64,000 nucleotides of DNA from Yeosuana aromativorans (GTDB taxonomy: Bacteria; Bacteroidota; Bacteroidia; Flavobacteriales; Flavobacteriaceae). The stretch is taken from assembly GCF_014646655.1 (NCBI RefSeq), contig NZ_BMNR01000003.1, positions 223,049 through 287,048 of the forward strand. The letters run 5' to 3'. Shown piece by piece: positions 38,156 to 46,194 of this stretch. Both the position numbers and the translations under genes were made by a program. The notes under the pieces were generated by a model that had not been told where the DNA came from, made no database searches, and saw nothing but the letters and a program-made list of their open reading frames with translations. How positions within the stretch are numbered: position 1 is the first letter of the stretch; the number at the start of each line of letters is the position of its first letter.

Positions 38156-38187
38156 AAAAGCCGAGCATATTTTGTTCGGCTTTTTTT
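38156..38187 (+). terminator. Terminator after module copy 1
   Basis: AAAAGCCGA (38156-38164) pairs with TCGGCTTTT (38176-38184) and is followed by a T run. It ends the first respiratory operon 20 nt after its cytochrome stop. Confidence 0.9.
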
Positions 38188-38277
38188 ATGCCAAAAAATT
38201 ATCCTCAAAACATAAAAACCTTTTTGGTTTTATGATATATATTATTTTTTGTTTCATTCATTTTTTTATGAAAACAC

Positions 38278-38321
38278 ATGACTTTTGTCATAGGAAAACC
38301 TAGCCTATCTGTCTATTTTTA
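38278..38321 (+). promoter_or_regulatory. CRP/FNR-like site plus -7 box, module copy 2 promoter (site b)
   Basis: A perfect 14-bp dyad ATGACTTTTGTCAT (38278-38291) has its centre 33 bp upstream of the centre of TATTTTTA (38314-38321). This is the same geometry as sites a, c and d. The gene starts about 40 bp after the expected transcription start. Confidence 0.75.
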
Positions 38322-38364
38322 TTCTGTCCTTCCAACATACTAAAACATCTAGATTTCATATGTT

Positions 38365-39348
38365 ATGAATAATAAAAACTCTGAAAACGGAGGGACAAAC
38401 AGACGTAAATTCCTAAAACTGGGACTAATGTCCAGTGTAACTGCCCTGGCAGGCACATCATTGGTATCAAACCTAACCTCCGAAGAAACAACAAACACAT
38501 CTGGTGAGAAAGTAAGATTATTGACACCTGATGGCAAAATGGTAGAAGTTGATGCCAGCAATATCAATAAATACCCAGAAGCCCTTGTAACGCCAGCCGA
38601 ATCAAGAAAGGGAATTCCAGACAGAAAATTTGTTATGGTCATTGACCTCTCCAAATGTAAAAACGCCAGAAAATGTGTGGAAAGCTGCCAACGGGGACAT
38701 CAATTGGACTACAATGAGGAGTTCATGAAAATCAAGCTCATTCAAGACAATCAAAACACCTCTCCTTATTGGATGCCAAAACCTTGTTTTCATTGTGAAG
38801 AGCCTCCTTGTGTAACAGTTTGCCCAACCGGTGCTACTTTTAAACGCGATGATGGTATTGTTTTAATTGACAATGAGCGCTGCATTGGCTGTAAATTCTG
38901 TATTACCAGTTGTCCATATTCTGCACGGACTTTTAATTGGGAACCTAAAGCCAAGTTTGAAAACAAAGATGTTCCTTATTCACCAGAGACACAAGTGCCA
39001 GCCGCAGAAGGAACCGTTATGAAATGTGATTTTTGTCCAGATTTATTAAGGCAAGGAAAATTACCTTATTGTGCCCAAGCATGCCCTATGGGTGTTATCT
39101 ACTTTGGGGACAAAAATGAGGATATTGTGACAAACGGAGAGGAAACCGTTCGGTTTTCTGAATTGATCAACAATCGGGGCGGATATAGGTATTTAGAGCA
39201 TTTAGGAACCAAACCTAATGTCTATTATTTACCACCGGTAAACAGGCAATTTCCTTTAGAACGCGGATTTGATGTTGATGAAGACATCATCGATCGCTAC
39301 AAAGATGTGCCTTATGTACAAGAGTTAAAAAAACAAGGCAAAATTTAA
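38365..39348 (+). CDS. Tat-exported FeS electron-transfer protein, module copy 2
   Basis: This 327-residue protein is a paralogue of the 34582-35565 product. It has a Tat signal (NRRKFLKLG, 12-20), PDG motif LLTPDGKMVEVDAS (52-65) and the same ferredoxin-like clusters. It also has Ala at position 101 in CKNARKC (98-104), so the loss of one ligand in the first cluster is shared by both copies. The remaining clusters are complete (CFHCEEPPCVTVCP, CIGCKFCITSCP, CDFC...CAQACP). It has its own palindrome-linked promoter, so the copies can be transcribed separately. Confidence 0.9.
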   Translation: MNNKNSENGGTNRRKFLKLGLMSSVTALAGTSLVSNLTSEETTNTSGEKVRLLTPDGKMVEVDASNINKYPEALVTPAESRKGIPDRKFVMVIDLSKCKNARKCVESCQRGHQLDYNEEFMKIKLIQDNQNTSPYWMPKPCFHCEEPPCVTVCPTGATFKRDDGIVLIDNERCIGCKFCITSCPYSARTFNWEPKAKFENKDVPYSPETQVPAAEGTVMKCDFCPDLLRQGKLPYCAQACPMGVIYFGDKNEDIVTNGEETVRFSELINNRGGYRYLEHLGTKPNVYYLPPVNRQFPLERGFDVDEDIIDRYKDVPYVQELKKQGKI

Positions 39349-39366
39349 TCTTAACAATTCTTAATC

Positions 39367-40704
39367 ATGAATACAAATAAAAGAAAAAGAGAATTAGTGA
39401 CTGAATTTTCGCCAATGATAGAAAAACCTCATCCAATGTTAAAACTATGGATACTGGTGTTATCGGTCATTATTGCCATTGGGCTGTATGCATTTTATTT
39501 ACAGTTTACACAAGGCCATCAAATTACAGGTATGCGAGACAATGTGGTTTGGGGCGTATACATCATCAATTTTATATTTTTTGTAGGCTTAAGCTACTCA
39601 GGTGCTTTTATTTCTGGGATACTGCATTTTTTTAATACGCCTTGGAAAAGCTCTGTGACAAGAATTGTTGAAATTATAACGGTTCTATCAATAATTGTTG
39701 GGCCCATATTCATTTTATTGTGTATTGGACGATTGGATAGGCTATACTATTTGTTTATGTACCCCAGAATCCAATCACCAATAACCTGGGACATTATTGC
39801 TATTATCACCGATCTTGTGGGATGCTTTATATATCTGTTTTTAACCTTTGTTCCTGATTTTGCCATTTTGAGAGATACTCCTGATTTAAAGGTCCCAAAT
39901 TGGAGAAAAAAACTTTACAGATTCTTGGCCATTAATTATCGAGACACAGATTCACAACGTCAAAGACTCCATAAAATTACCAGAATCATGTCTAAAATGG
40001 TTATAGCCATGGCCATTGTGGCCTATACTGTACTGGCTTGGATTTTTAGCTTAACACTACAACCTGGTTGGAACAGTACCATTTTTGCTCCAGATTTTAT
40101 TTTCTCTGGACTCTACTCAGGAGTAGGTGTGATAATCATAATCATGTTTTTGATTAGGAAATACTTTAAACTAGAGAAATATATTGTACAGTCTCATTTT
40201 GTAATGGCAGGTATCGTGCTATTAGTGCTATCCCTATTGTTCGGTTATTTTACATTTAGTGACTATTTCGCAAAATGGTTCAGCCATAAACCAGCAGATA
40301 TAAACCTATTAAACACCCTATTTGGTAGATATTTCTGGCAGTTTATTTTAGCCAACTATATTGGTGTTTTGGTTCCGTTATTTATTTTATCCATTAAAAA
40401 AATAAGAACCATCAAGTCTATAACTTTTGCCGCGGTAGTAGCCGTGTTAGGATTATGGCTAAACAGGTACTTAATAGTAGTTCCTACGTTAGAAACACCT
40501 TATGTGCCCATTCAAGATACACGACCAGAATATCTTCATTACACAGCCACTTGGATAGAATGGGCTTTGAGTTTTGCAGGGGTAGCCGCCTTTATTTTGT
40601 TTTTCCTTTTAATCATGAGATTGGTGCCAATCATTTCCATATCTGAGACTATTCAACATGAACGAGGTCAAAACTCAAAACAAGATGAATCATATAATTA
40701 TTAA
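39367..40704 (+). CDS. NrfD/PsrC-family membrane subunit, copy 2
   Basis: This 445-residue polytopic protein is paralogous to the product at 35562, with matching blocks (MRDNVVWGVYIINFIFFVGLSYSG, then CIGRLDRLYYLFMYPR) and the C-terminal HYTATWIEWALSFAG equivalent. It should exchange electrons with menaquinol. It starts 18 bp after the FeS gene rather than by ATGA overlap as in copy 1. Confidence 0.92.
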   Translation: MNTNKRKRELVTEFSPMIEKPHPMLKLWILVLSVIIAIGLYAFYLQFTQGHQITGMRDNVVWGVYIINFIFFVGLSYSGAFISGILHFFNTPWKSSVTRIVEIITVLSIIVGPIFILLCIGRLDRLYYLFMYPRIQSPITWDIIAIITDLVGCFIYLFLTFVPDFAILRDTPDLKVPNWRKKLYRFLAINYRDTDSQRQRLHKITRIMSKMVIAMAIVAYTVLAWIFSLTLQPGWNSTIFAPDFIFSGLYSGVGVIIIIMFLIRKYFKLEKYIVQSHFVMAGIVLLVLSLLFGYFTFSDYFAKWFSHKPADINLLNTLFGRYFWQFILANYIGVLVPLFILSIKKIRTIKSITFAAVVAVLGLWLNRYLIVVPTLETPYVPIQDTRPEYLHYTATWIEWALSFAGVAAFILFFLLIMRLVPIISISETIQHERGQNSKQDESYNY

Positions 40705-40708
40705 AAAC

Positions 40709-41590
40709 ATGAGAACTAAATTCATTCAATATATAGTCTTTCCCTTAGTAATAGGTTTCCTGTTTAATTTAAGCGCTTACGCTCAAGATACCGACTTAAA
40801 AAACTATAGGGTACGATTTGGTTTAACTACTGTTAAACAATCCGATAATTCACGTGTTTTAGAAGCAAGTTTTATTGCCACAAATAAAAAAGACCGAAAG
40901 GACCGAGTGCCTGTTTATGAGGCTGATATCAACTTCTATAATGTTACTGAAACTGAGGACATTCTTTTAGGAACAACTAAAACCGATAAAGAAGGTACAG
41001 CACAATTAACTGTACCAGCCAATCAAGCCTATGTAACAGATGCCGATGGTTTTATTAATCTTAAAGCTGTTTTTGACGGAACTGACGGTTTGGATAGTGA
41101 AGAAGCTGAACTAGCTGTTAAAGATGTTTTTCTGGAACTGAACCTTAAGGAGATTGACAGTGTAAAAACCGTTATTTTAAATGCTTACACCTTAGATAGC
41201 TTAAACACCAAAATTCCTTTAGAAGACACAGAAATCAGTTTCACCGTTGGCGGATTTATAAAAAACTTGCCCATACAAAAAGGTACTGTTGAGGATGGTC
41301 AATTGCAATTCAAATTCCCTGAAAATATTTCTGGTGACAAAAACGGCAACATTGATGTTATCGCTTCTATTGTGGACAGTGATGAGTTTGGAAATGTCAT
41401 TCAGAAAAAAAACATCAACTGGGGAACAAACAAAATAATAGAGGTTGAATCCAACAAACTATGGTCAAGGGTAGCCCCTATCTGGATGTATATTGTACTA
41501 TCCATACTCCTACTTGGAGTTTGGGCCAATTACGCCTATAGCATTGTAAACCTATTAAAAATGAAAAACGAGGGGAAAGAACTCGAATAA
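40709..41590 (+). CDS. Ig-like periplasmic protein with C-terminal anchor, copy 2
   Basis: I choose ATG 40709, 4 bp after the NrfD stop, because it gives a normal signal peptide (MRTKFIQYIVFPLVIGFLF to AYAQ). An upstream ATG at 40658 would sit inside the NrfD gene. The ~293-residue product shows two Ig-like domains and one C-terminal transmembrane helix (IWMYIVLSILLLGVWANYAY), the same plan as the 36875 product. Similarity to copy 1 is weaker than for the FeS, NrfD and cytochrome genes, so it evolves fast. Function is unknown. Confidence 0.75.
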   Translation: MRTKFIQYIVFPLVIGFLFNLSAYAQDTDLKNYRVRFGLTTVKQSDNSRVLEASFIATNKKDRKDRVPVYEADINFYNVTETEDILLGTTKTDKEGTAQLTVPANQAYVTDADGFINLKAVFDGTDGLDSEEAELAVKDVFLELNLKEIDSVKTVILNAYTLDSLNTKIPLEDTEISFTVGGFIKNLPIQKGTVEDGQLQFKFPENISGDKNGNIDVIASIVDSDEFGNVIQKKNINWGTNKIIEVESNKLWSRVAPIWMYIVLSILLLGVWANYAYSIVNLLKMKNEGKELE

Positions 41591-41620
41591 AATAAAAATA
41601 AACAGTTAAATTAATTAAAA

Positions 41621-42019
41621 ATGAAAACAGTAAAACTAGTAATGATTATTGGAGCTATAAGTTTAGGGCTTTTAGCTTTTACAAAAATTGACCAGGATAA
41701 ATGGGTGGTTCCGGCGAAATATAAAACCATGAAAAACCCGACAGATCCAAAGGCTGATATGTCTATTGGTAAATCTTTATATGACAAGCATTGCAAATCT
41801 TGTCACGGTAAACAAGGCTATGGCGACGGCACAAAAGCCGATGGTTTAAAAGGTGACTTAGGCGATTTTTCAACTGAAGAATTCCAAAAACAAACCGATG
41901 GGGAATTGTACTATAAAACAACTTTTGGAAGAGACGATATGCCAGAGTATAGCAAAAAAATACCTCAAGACGAAGACCGTTGGCTTATTGTCAACTACAT
42001 GAGAACATTAAAAGAATAA
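41621..42019 (+). CDS. Monoheme class I cytochrome c, copy 2
   Basis: This 132-residue protein has an N-terminal hydrophobic helix, haem site CKSCH at 58-62 and axial Met 107 (RDDMPEY). By eye it is mostly identical to the 37737 product from WVVPAKY onward, including GDLGDFSTEEFQKQTDGEL. It is the periplasmic electron carrier of module copy 2. It is followed by a strong bidirectional terminator. Confidence 0.93.
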   Translation: MKTVKLVMIIGAISLGLLAFTKIDQDKWVVPAKYKTMKNPTDPKADMSIGKSLYDKHCKSCHGKQGYGDGTKADGLKGDLGDFSTEEFQKQTDGELYYKTTFGRDDMPEYSKKIPQDEDRWLIVNYMRTLKE

Positions 42020-42040
42020 CCTTTACTTGCTCCATCACTT

Positions 42041-42076
42041 AAAAAAAGCCCGGACAATCTTGTCCGGGCTTTTTTT
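42041..42076. terminator. Bidirectional terminator between convergent respiratory operons
   Basis: A 16-bp perfect stem with arms at 42041-42056 and 42061-42076 (core GCCCGGACA/TGTCCGGGC), flanked by A7 and T7. It serves module copy 2 on the plus strand and the NrfD gene on the minus strand. Confidence 0.95.
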
Positions 42077-42077
42077 G

Positions 42078-43274
42078 TTAATTATGAAATTCAACTTTTT
42101 TCCAAGGCGGCATTAACCACAATAAAAAGGTTAAAATAAAAAGTGGCAATATCAACCAAACGGCTCCCATAATAGAACCCTCCATACCAGAATAAACGGT
42201 ATTAAATGATGTAAATCCACTTAAGCTTTTTGAGAATAATTGACCTCCTATAACCACATTCCAACGCATAAAGAAAATCCCTATTAAAACAAAGGCACCG
42301 ATAATAAAATATATAATTTTTCTTATTTTTTCAGACGGTTTATAAAACTGAAAAAGCCCTAAGACCAATAAAGGAATAATGGTTCCTATGCCTATTTGCA
42401 TTAAAAACAAGGTGATGTTTAACTTGCCGCTTACCAGTACTTTTATAATATCAAAAGATTCCTCGGCTTCATAAATACGATGGATTTGATCCAAGGATTC
42501 CAAGGTGAAATCAATTATTAATATAACCAATAAATATTTGGCAATTGTATCTAGACACTTCATGTCTATTTTAACTTGTCGCACCCAACTTACAACCATG
42601 TAAACCAACATGACCAATGCTATTCCTGATACCATGGCCGAAAACAAAAATATAATGGGCATCAATACGGTTGACCACCATGGATTTGCTTTTATTGAGC
42701 CAAAAATAAACCCAACATAGCCATGAAGTAGAAATGCTGAAGGAATACCAATAACGGTAATAAAATAGCCCAATCTGTCATCCAGCTTAGCAGATTTCTC
42801 ATCCGTTTCATTAATTCCAAGCGTAATTATTTTATAAAAAAACTTTTTAAACCCTTTACTGCTCTTTGACCAAATAACAAAATCCCGTCTGTAATCAAAC
42901 CAAATTTCCAATAATAGCACCACCATAAGATACCATAGATAAACAAATCCAAAAATGGCCATGGCAGATGTGGAGTTTGGGGTCATAAATATTTCATAGG
43001 ATCTAAAAGGATGCTGTAAATGGCTTACCAAAGGCAATGTGGCCACCAATAAAAAAGCTAAAGCTGTCAATAACGCTAATCCATAGGTGGGTTTTAAAAC
43101 TTTTACATGAAAAACGCGTTCTAAGGACGCCAGTATAAAAGCTCCAGCCACCAATCCAGTGATATAAGGGTACAACACAATCATCAATCCCCAATGCAGG
43201 TCTATTTCGTTTGGATAGATATATCCATCTACTTGGGACAGGGCTTCGTATAAATGTTGAAAATGTTCTTGCAT
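42078..43274 (-). CDS. NrfD-family membrane subunit, third type
   Basis: This 398-residue polytopic protein has about 10 helices and belongs to the NrfD superfamily but is clearly different from the two paralogous copies (opening DLHWGLMIVLYPYITGLVAGAF). It is the last gene of the minus-strand tetraheme-FeS-NrfD operon, 4 bp after the FeS gene. The gene order recalls DsrJ-DsrO-DsrP. It should link the quinone pool to the FeS subunit. Confidence 0.88.
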   Translation of the reverse strand: MQEHFQHLYEALSQVDGYIYPNEIDLHWGLMIVLYPYITGLVAGAFILASLERVFHVKVLKPTYGLALLTALAFLLVATLPLVSHLQHPFRSYEIFMTPNSTSAMAIFGFVYLWYLMVVLLLEIWFDYRRDFVIWSKSSKGFKKFFYKIITLGINETDEKSAKLDDRLGYFITVIGIPSAFLLHGYVGFIFGSIKANPWWSTVLMPIIFLFSAMVSGIALVMLVYMVVSWVRQVKIDMKCLDTIAKYLLVILIIDFTLESLDQIHRIYEAEESFDIIKVLVSGKLNITLFLMQIGIGTIIPLLVLGLFQFYKPSEKIRKIIYFIIGAFVLIGIFFMRWNVVIGGQLFSKSLSGFTSFNTVYSGMEGSIMGAVWLILPLFILTFLLWLMPPWKKVEFHN

Positions 43275-43278
43275 AATT

Positions 43279-44058
43279 TTATCTTACTTCTGAACTTAAA
43301 CCGTTATAAAAAACTCTAGGACTGGTATTCAAGTGGCGCTTTAAAACCTCTGTTGGATGCTTTTGCATAAAAGCTACCAAATCGCTTTTTTTGTCCCTTA
43401 AATTTCCAAAAATACGCGCGTCTGTTGGACAAACCTCAACACATGCCGGTTCAAGACCCTTAGATATTCTGTGGTAACAAAACGTGCATTTATCAGCCAC
43501 TTTGGTCACGGGGTTCATAAAACGAGCACCATAAGGACAGGCTTGAATACAATAACTACAGCCAATGCAATAAGTCTCATCAACCAATACAACACCATCT
43601 GGACTAATGTAGGTGGCTCCAACGGGGCACGCTTGCACACAAGGCGCATCGGTACAATGGTTACACAATTTAGGTACCATAAACGATTTAAAAATATCCT
43701 CATCAGGAACCGATTGTTTTAATCCTCCTATGCCACCATTTGGCGATTCTATCTTAACATCACCATCTTTTTTAACTGTATATTGCTCAATCCAGGTTCT
43801 AAAATAAAAAGGTTCTCTGGGAACGTTATTCTCTAGCTTACAAGCTTCAACACATTTTCCGCAGCCAATACATTTTTCTATATCAACGCCCATTCCCCAT
43901 AATGGTTGTTCGGTTTTTTCATCCTTTGCCACTTCATTTTTTGACTGCGCCAACAACTCAAGAGGTTTTATAATAGAAAACGCAAGAGTTCCTCCAATTA
44001 AAGCGGCTGATGTTTGGAAAAATTTCCTCCTATCCTTATTTATTCTGTTAGTTCCCAT
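43279..44058 (-). CDS. Tat-exported four-cluster FeS protein (HybA/DsrO-like)
   Basis: This 259-residue protein has the Tat signal DRRKFFQ (9-15), then a ferredoxin domain with a complete first motif C63, C66, C69, C73 (CIGCGKCVEAC). Further clusters are CNHCTDAPCVQACP, CIGCSYCIQACP and CTFC...CVEVCP. It therefore keeps the Cys that both module paralogues have lost, and it lacks the PDG leader motif. It overlaps the 3' end of the tetraheme gene by 19 bp. It is the electron bridge between the tetraheme protein and NrfD. Confidence 0.92.
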   Translation of the reverse strand: MGTNRINKDRRKFFQTSAALIGGTLAFSIIKPLELLAQSKNEVAKDEKTEQPLWGMGVDIEKCIGCGKCVEACKLENNVPREPFYFRTWIEQYTVKKDGDVKIESPNGGIGGLKQSVPDEDIFKSFMVPKLCNHCTDAPCVQACPVGATYISPDGVVLVDETYCIGCSYCIQACPYGARFMNPVTKVADKCTFCYHRISKGLEPACVEVCPTDARIFGNLRDKKSDLVAFMQKHPTEVLKRHLNTSPRVFYNGLSSEVR

Positions 44059-44492
44059 GGTGCATGTGGATTATGGCATTCTATACAGTTTTTGTTTCCT
44101 TTGTGTTCTTCAATATCAATATTGGGAAAGCCAATGGCCTCTCTTGCTGCATTTTTGGTATGGCATTGTGCACAAAATTCTATAGTTCCCTTAAGCTCAG
44201 GAATGTTTAATTTACAATCTGACGTTGCATTGATTATTGGCGGATGGCATGTTTCACAACTTATCTCTGAATGGACATCGGCAGACTGCAAATCATAAAT
44301 ATCTTGATGACATTCTATGCATTTCTTTTCTCCTTTGTAAAAAAGCGGTCTTGCTTTATTATCATCAATTGAATTTGCTCTGTAGTGGCCATATTTGCCA
44401 AATGAATCCGGTATCACAAATTGTCTTATTAGAACAAAAAGCGTAACAAAAGCAATAAATGAGAGTAATAATCTAAAAATAATTTTAGGCAT
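44040..44492 (-). CDS. Membrane-anchored tetraheme cytochrome c
   Basis: This 150-residue protein has one N-terminal transmembrane helix (about 5-25) and four haem sites: CIECH 58-62, CETCH 79-83, CAQCH 107-111 and CIECH 136-140. It is shorter than NapC/NrfH proteins and looks closer to the DsrJ-type or small Bacteroidota tetraheme proteins. It is the first gene of its operon and would mediate between the FeS/NrfD unit and periplasmic carriers. The exact family is uncertain; the haem count is firm. Confidence 0.88.
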   Translation of the reverse strand: MPKIIFRLLLSFIAFVTLFVLIRQFVIPDSFGKYGHYRANSIDDNKARPLFYKGEKKCIECHQDIYDLQSADVHSEISCETCHPPIINATSDCKLNIPELKGTIEFCAQCHTKNAAREAIGFPNIDIEEHKGNKNCIECHNPHAPWELTE

Positions 44493-44666
44493 GCAGCAAA
44501 AATTTTAACCTATAGTTAAATATCAATCTGTATATGAAAAATCGCCCCTATGGTACCCAGCAATGATTAAAAAACATGCCGAGATGATATGCAAATCATG
44601 GAAGGAAACTTGATTTTTTCAGGTAAAAATCAGGAAGTTTAATATTATTTACCCTTTTAATCATTT
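44493..44666 (-). other. Long leader of the tetraheme operon
   Basis: About 170 nt lie between the predicted promoter and the tetraheme ATG. Two inverted repeats are visible: TGATTTTT (44611-44618) with AAAAATCA (44625-44632), and ATGAT (44584-44588) with ATCAT (44595-44599). No gene and no recognisable riboswitch is seen. Confidence 0.4.
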
Positions 44667-44710
44667 TAAACCTAGTAAATTTAAAAGACATATTTTATGA
44701 CAAATGTCAT
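44667..44710 (-). promoter_or_regulatory. CRP/FNR-like site plus -7 box, tetraheme operon promoter (site c)
   Basis: A perfect dyad ATGACAAATGTCAT (44697-44710) is placed so that, on the minus strand, its centre is 33 bp upstream of the centre of TAGGTTTA (44674 to 44667). The plus strand shows no -7 box at the equivalent distance, which fixes the direction toward the tetraheme operon. Confidence 0.75.
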
Positions 44711-44808
44711 GTTTTGTAATATTTGTTTTCAACAAAAACACCATCTGTTTTTTATATAAGAATGCAAATAACTTTTTAGGCTCAACTCTGCATCTTATCT
44801 TATAAAAT

Positions 44809-44852
44809 ATGATAAATGTCATTATCTGTCTTGTGTTCAGTCCGTACCTTTG
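44809..44852 (+). promoter_or_regulatory. CRP/FNR-like site plus -7 box, hemA promoter (site d)
   Basis: The dyad ATGATAAATGTCAT (44809-44822, one mismatch between arms) has its centre 33 bp before the centre of TACCTTTG (44845-44852), an exact TAnnTTTG box. The hemA ATG follows about 58 nt later. This ties haem synthesis to the cytochrome operons. Confidence 0.75.
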
Positions 44853-44909
44853 AATTTATAATATCAACCAATATTGTAACCTTTTCAATATTTTAGAGCA
44901 ACACTATTT

Positions 44910-46127
44910 ATGGAAAAATCACTGCGCTTTATAAGTATTTCACATAAAACAGCATCAACTATACAACGCGAACAATATCATATTTCTGAAGAAGAAAAAG
45001 AACGGCTCACACAGCTTATCAGCAAAACGTTTTTGGATATTTCAGGATGGTTTCTTTTGGCTACTTGTAACAGGACCGAGCTCTATTTTGAATCGACAAA
45101 GACTTCTGCCAACACCATTCTCGATTTTTTGATTGACTATCAATCAACTGAAAACACACCAGATGAGAAAGCTTTGTTTCTTTTGAGTGATAACACTACT
45201 GAAACCGTAAAACATTTGTTGGAAGTTGCTTCTGGCTTGGAATCCTTGGTGTTTGGAGATGCTGAAATTATTTCGCAGATAAAAAAAGCGCACCAATTTT
45301 CAATGAAATACCAAATGCAGGGCTCTTTATTGGAACGTGCATTGCAATCGGTATTTAAAACCCATAAACGCATTAGCAACGAAACAGATTTTAGAGATGG
45401 CACGACATCCGTCGCTTACAAATCATTAAAAGTCATCAGGCAATCGTTTGACAAAGAATCGGTCAAATCAAAAAAAATATTGTTTGTGGGCGCTGGAGAT
45501 ATTGTAAAGCAATTATTTAAGTACAATTCCAAATTCAATTTCAACAACATATATATCAGTAACCGAAGTGAAGAAAAAGCCATTATTTTGGCTCAAAACA
45601 ATCAATGTAAAACCTATCCTTGGGCTCAGATAATTACAAACAACTTTGATGATTTTGATGTCATTATCAGTGCTGCCAGCAACTGCCCCAATTTAATCAA
45701 GGAAATACAACATACATCTAAAAAAACACTGCTGATTGATTTAGCTGTTCCTTGCAATATTGATAAAACATTAGCCGCCAAAACCAATGTGATTTTTCAT
45801 GATTTGGATTCCATTTCGGTTGAACTTGAAGAAACCAAAGAACACAGACTTGCTGCCATTGATGACGTTACAAGCATACTAAATGAGGAATTGGAATCGT
45901 ATGCTGAATGGCTACAGGGAGCACCTTTAAGAGCGCTTTTAGCAGAGCTTAAAATAACCATTAACAATAAAGTGAAGACTCGCTTTGAAACAACTTCAGA
46001 TGACTCCCATGTCAATTTGATTACCAATCAGGTGATGAAAAAACTCATGGCAGAGAATCAAATCTCTATGGCATCAGAAGATATCGATATCTTGATTTCC
46101 AATGAGATATCATTGTTGAACATTTAA
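44910..46127 (+). CDS. hemA: Glutamyl-tRNA reductase
   Basis: This 405-residue enzyme of the C5 haem pathway reduces Glu-tRNA to glutamate-1-semialdehyde with NADPH. Catalytic C53 lies in LLATCNRTELYF, the NADPH-binding loop is FVGAGDIVKQL (about 194-204), and the C-terminal dimerisation helix follows. No hemC or hemL follows, so it is not in a haem operon here. It directly follows the haem-protein island and shares its predicted promoter architecture. Confidence 0.96.
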   Translation: MEKSLRFISISHKTASTIQREQYHISEEEKERLTQLISKTFLDISGWFLLATCNRTELYFESTKTSANTILDFLIDYQSTENTPDEKALFLLSDNTTETVKHLLEVASGLESLVFGDAEIISQIKKAHQFSMKYQMQGSLLERALQSVFKTHKRISNETDFRDGTTSVAYKSLKVIRQSFDKESVKSKKILFVGAGDIVKQLFKYNSKFNFNNIYISNRSEEKAIILAQNNQCKTYPWAQIITNNFDDFDVIISAASNCPNLIKEIQHTSKKTLLIDLAVPCNIDKTLAAKTNVIFHDLDSISVELEETKEHRLAAIDDVTSILNEELESYAEWLQGAPLRALLAELKITINNKVKTRFETTSDDSHVNLITNQVMKKLMAENQISMASEDIDILISNEISLLNI

Positions 46128-46194
46128 ATTAATAGCAATTCTTTCAAAATAGCTTGAAATAATATACTTTTAGAATTCTTTAGAATTTAAATTT

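Noticed and set aside
40658-40708. Upstream ATG codons for the second Ig-like protein
   Set aside because: They lie inside the NrfD gene and precede a normal signal peptide that starts at 40709.
34582-42019. Nitrate, polysulfide or DMSO reductase operon
   Set aside because: FeS and NrfD subunits are there twice, but no molybdopterin subunit is encoded in the window.
42078-44492. NrfH/NrfA nitrite ammonification
   Set aside because: The tetraheme protein is much shorter than NrfH/NapC and no pentahaem NrfA is present.
44733-44740. Plus-strand promoter from site c toward hemA
   Set aside because: No TAnnTTTR box at the 33-bp distance on the plus strand; the minus strand has one, and hemA has its own site d.
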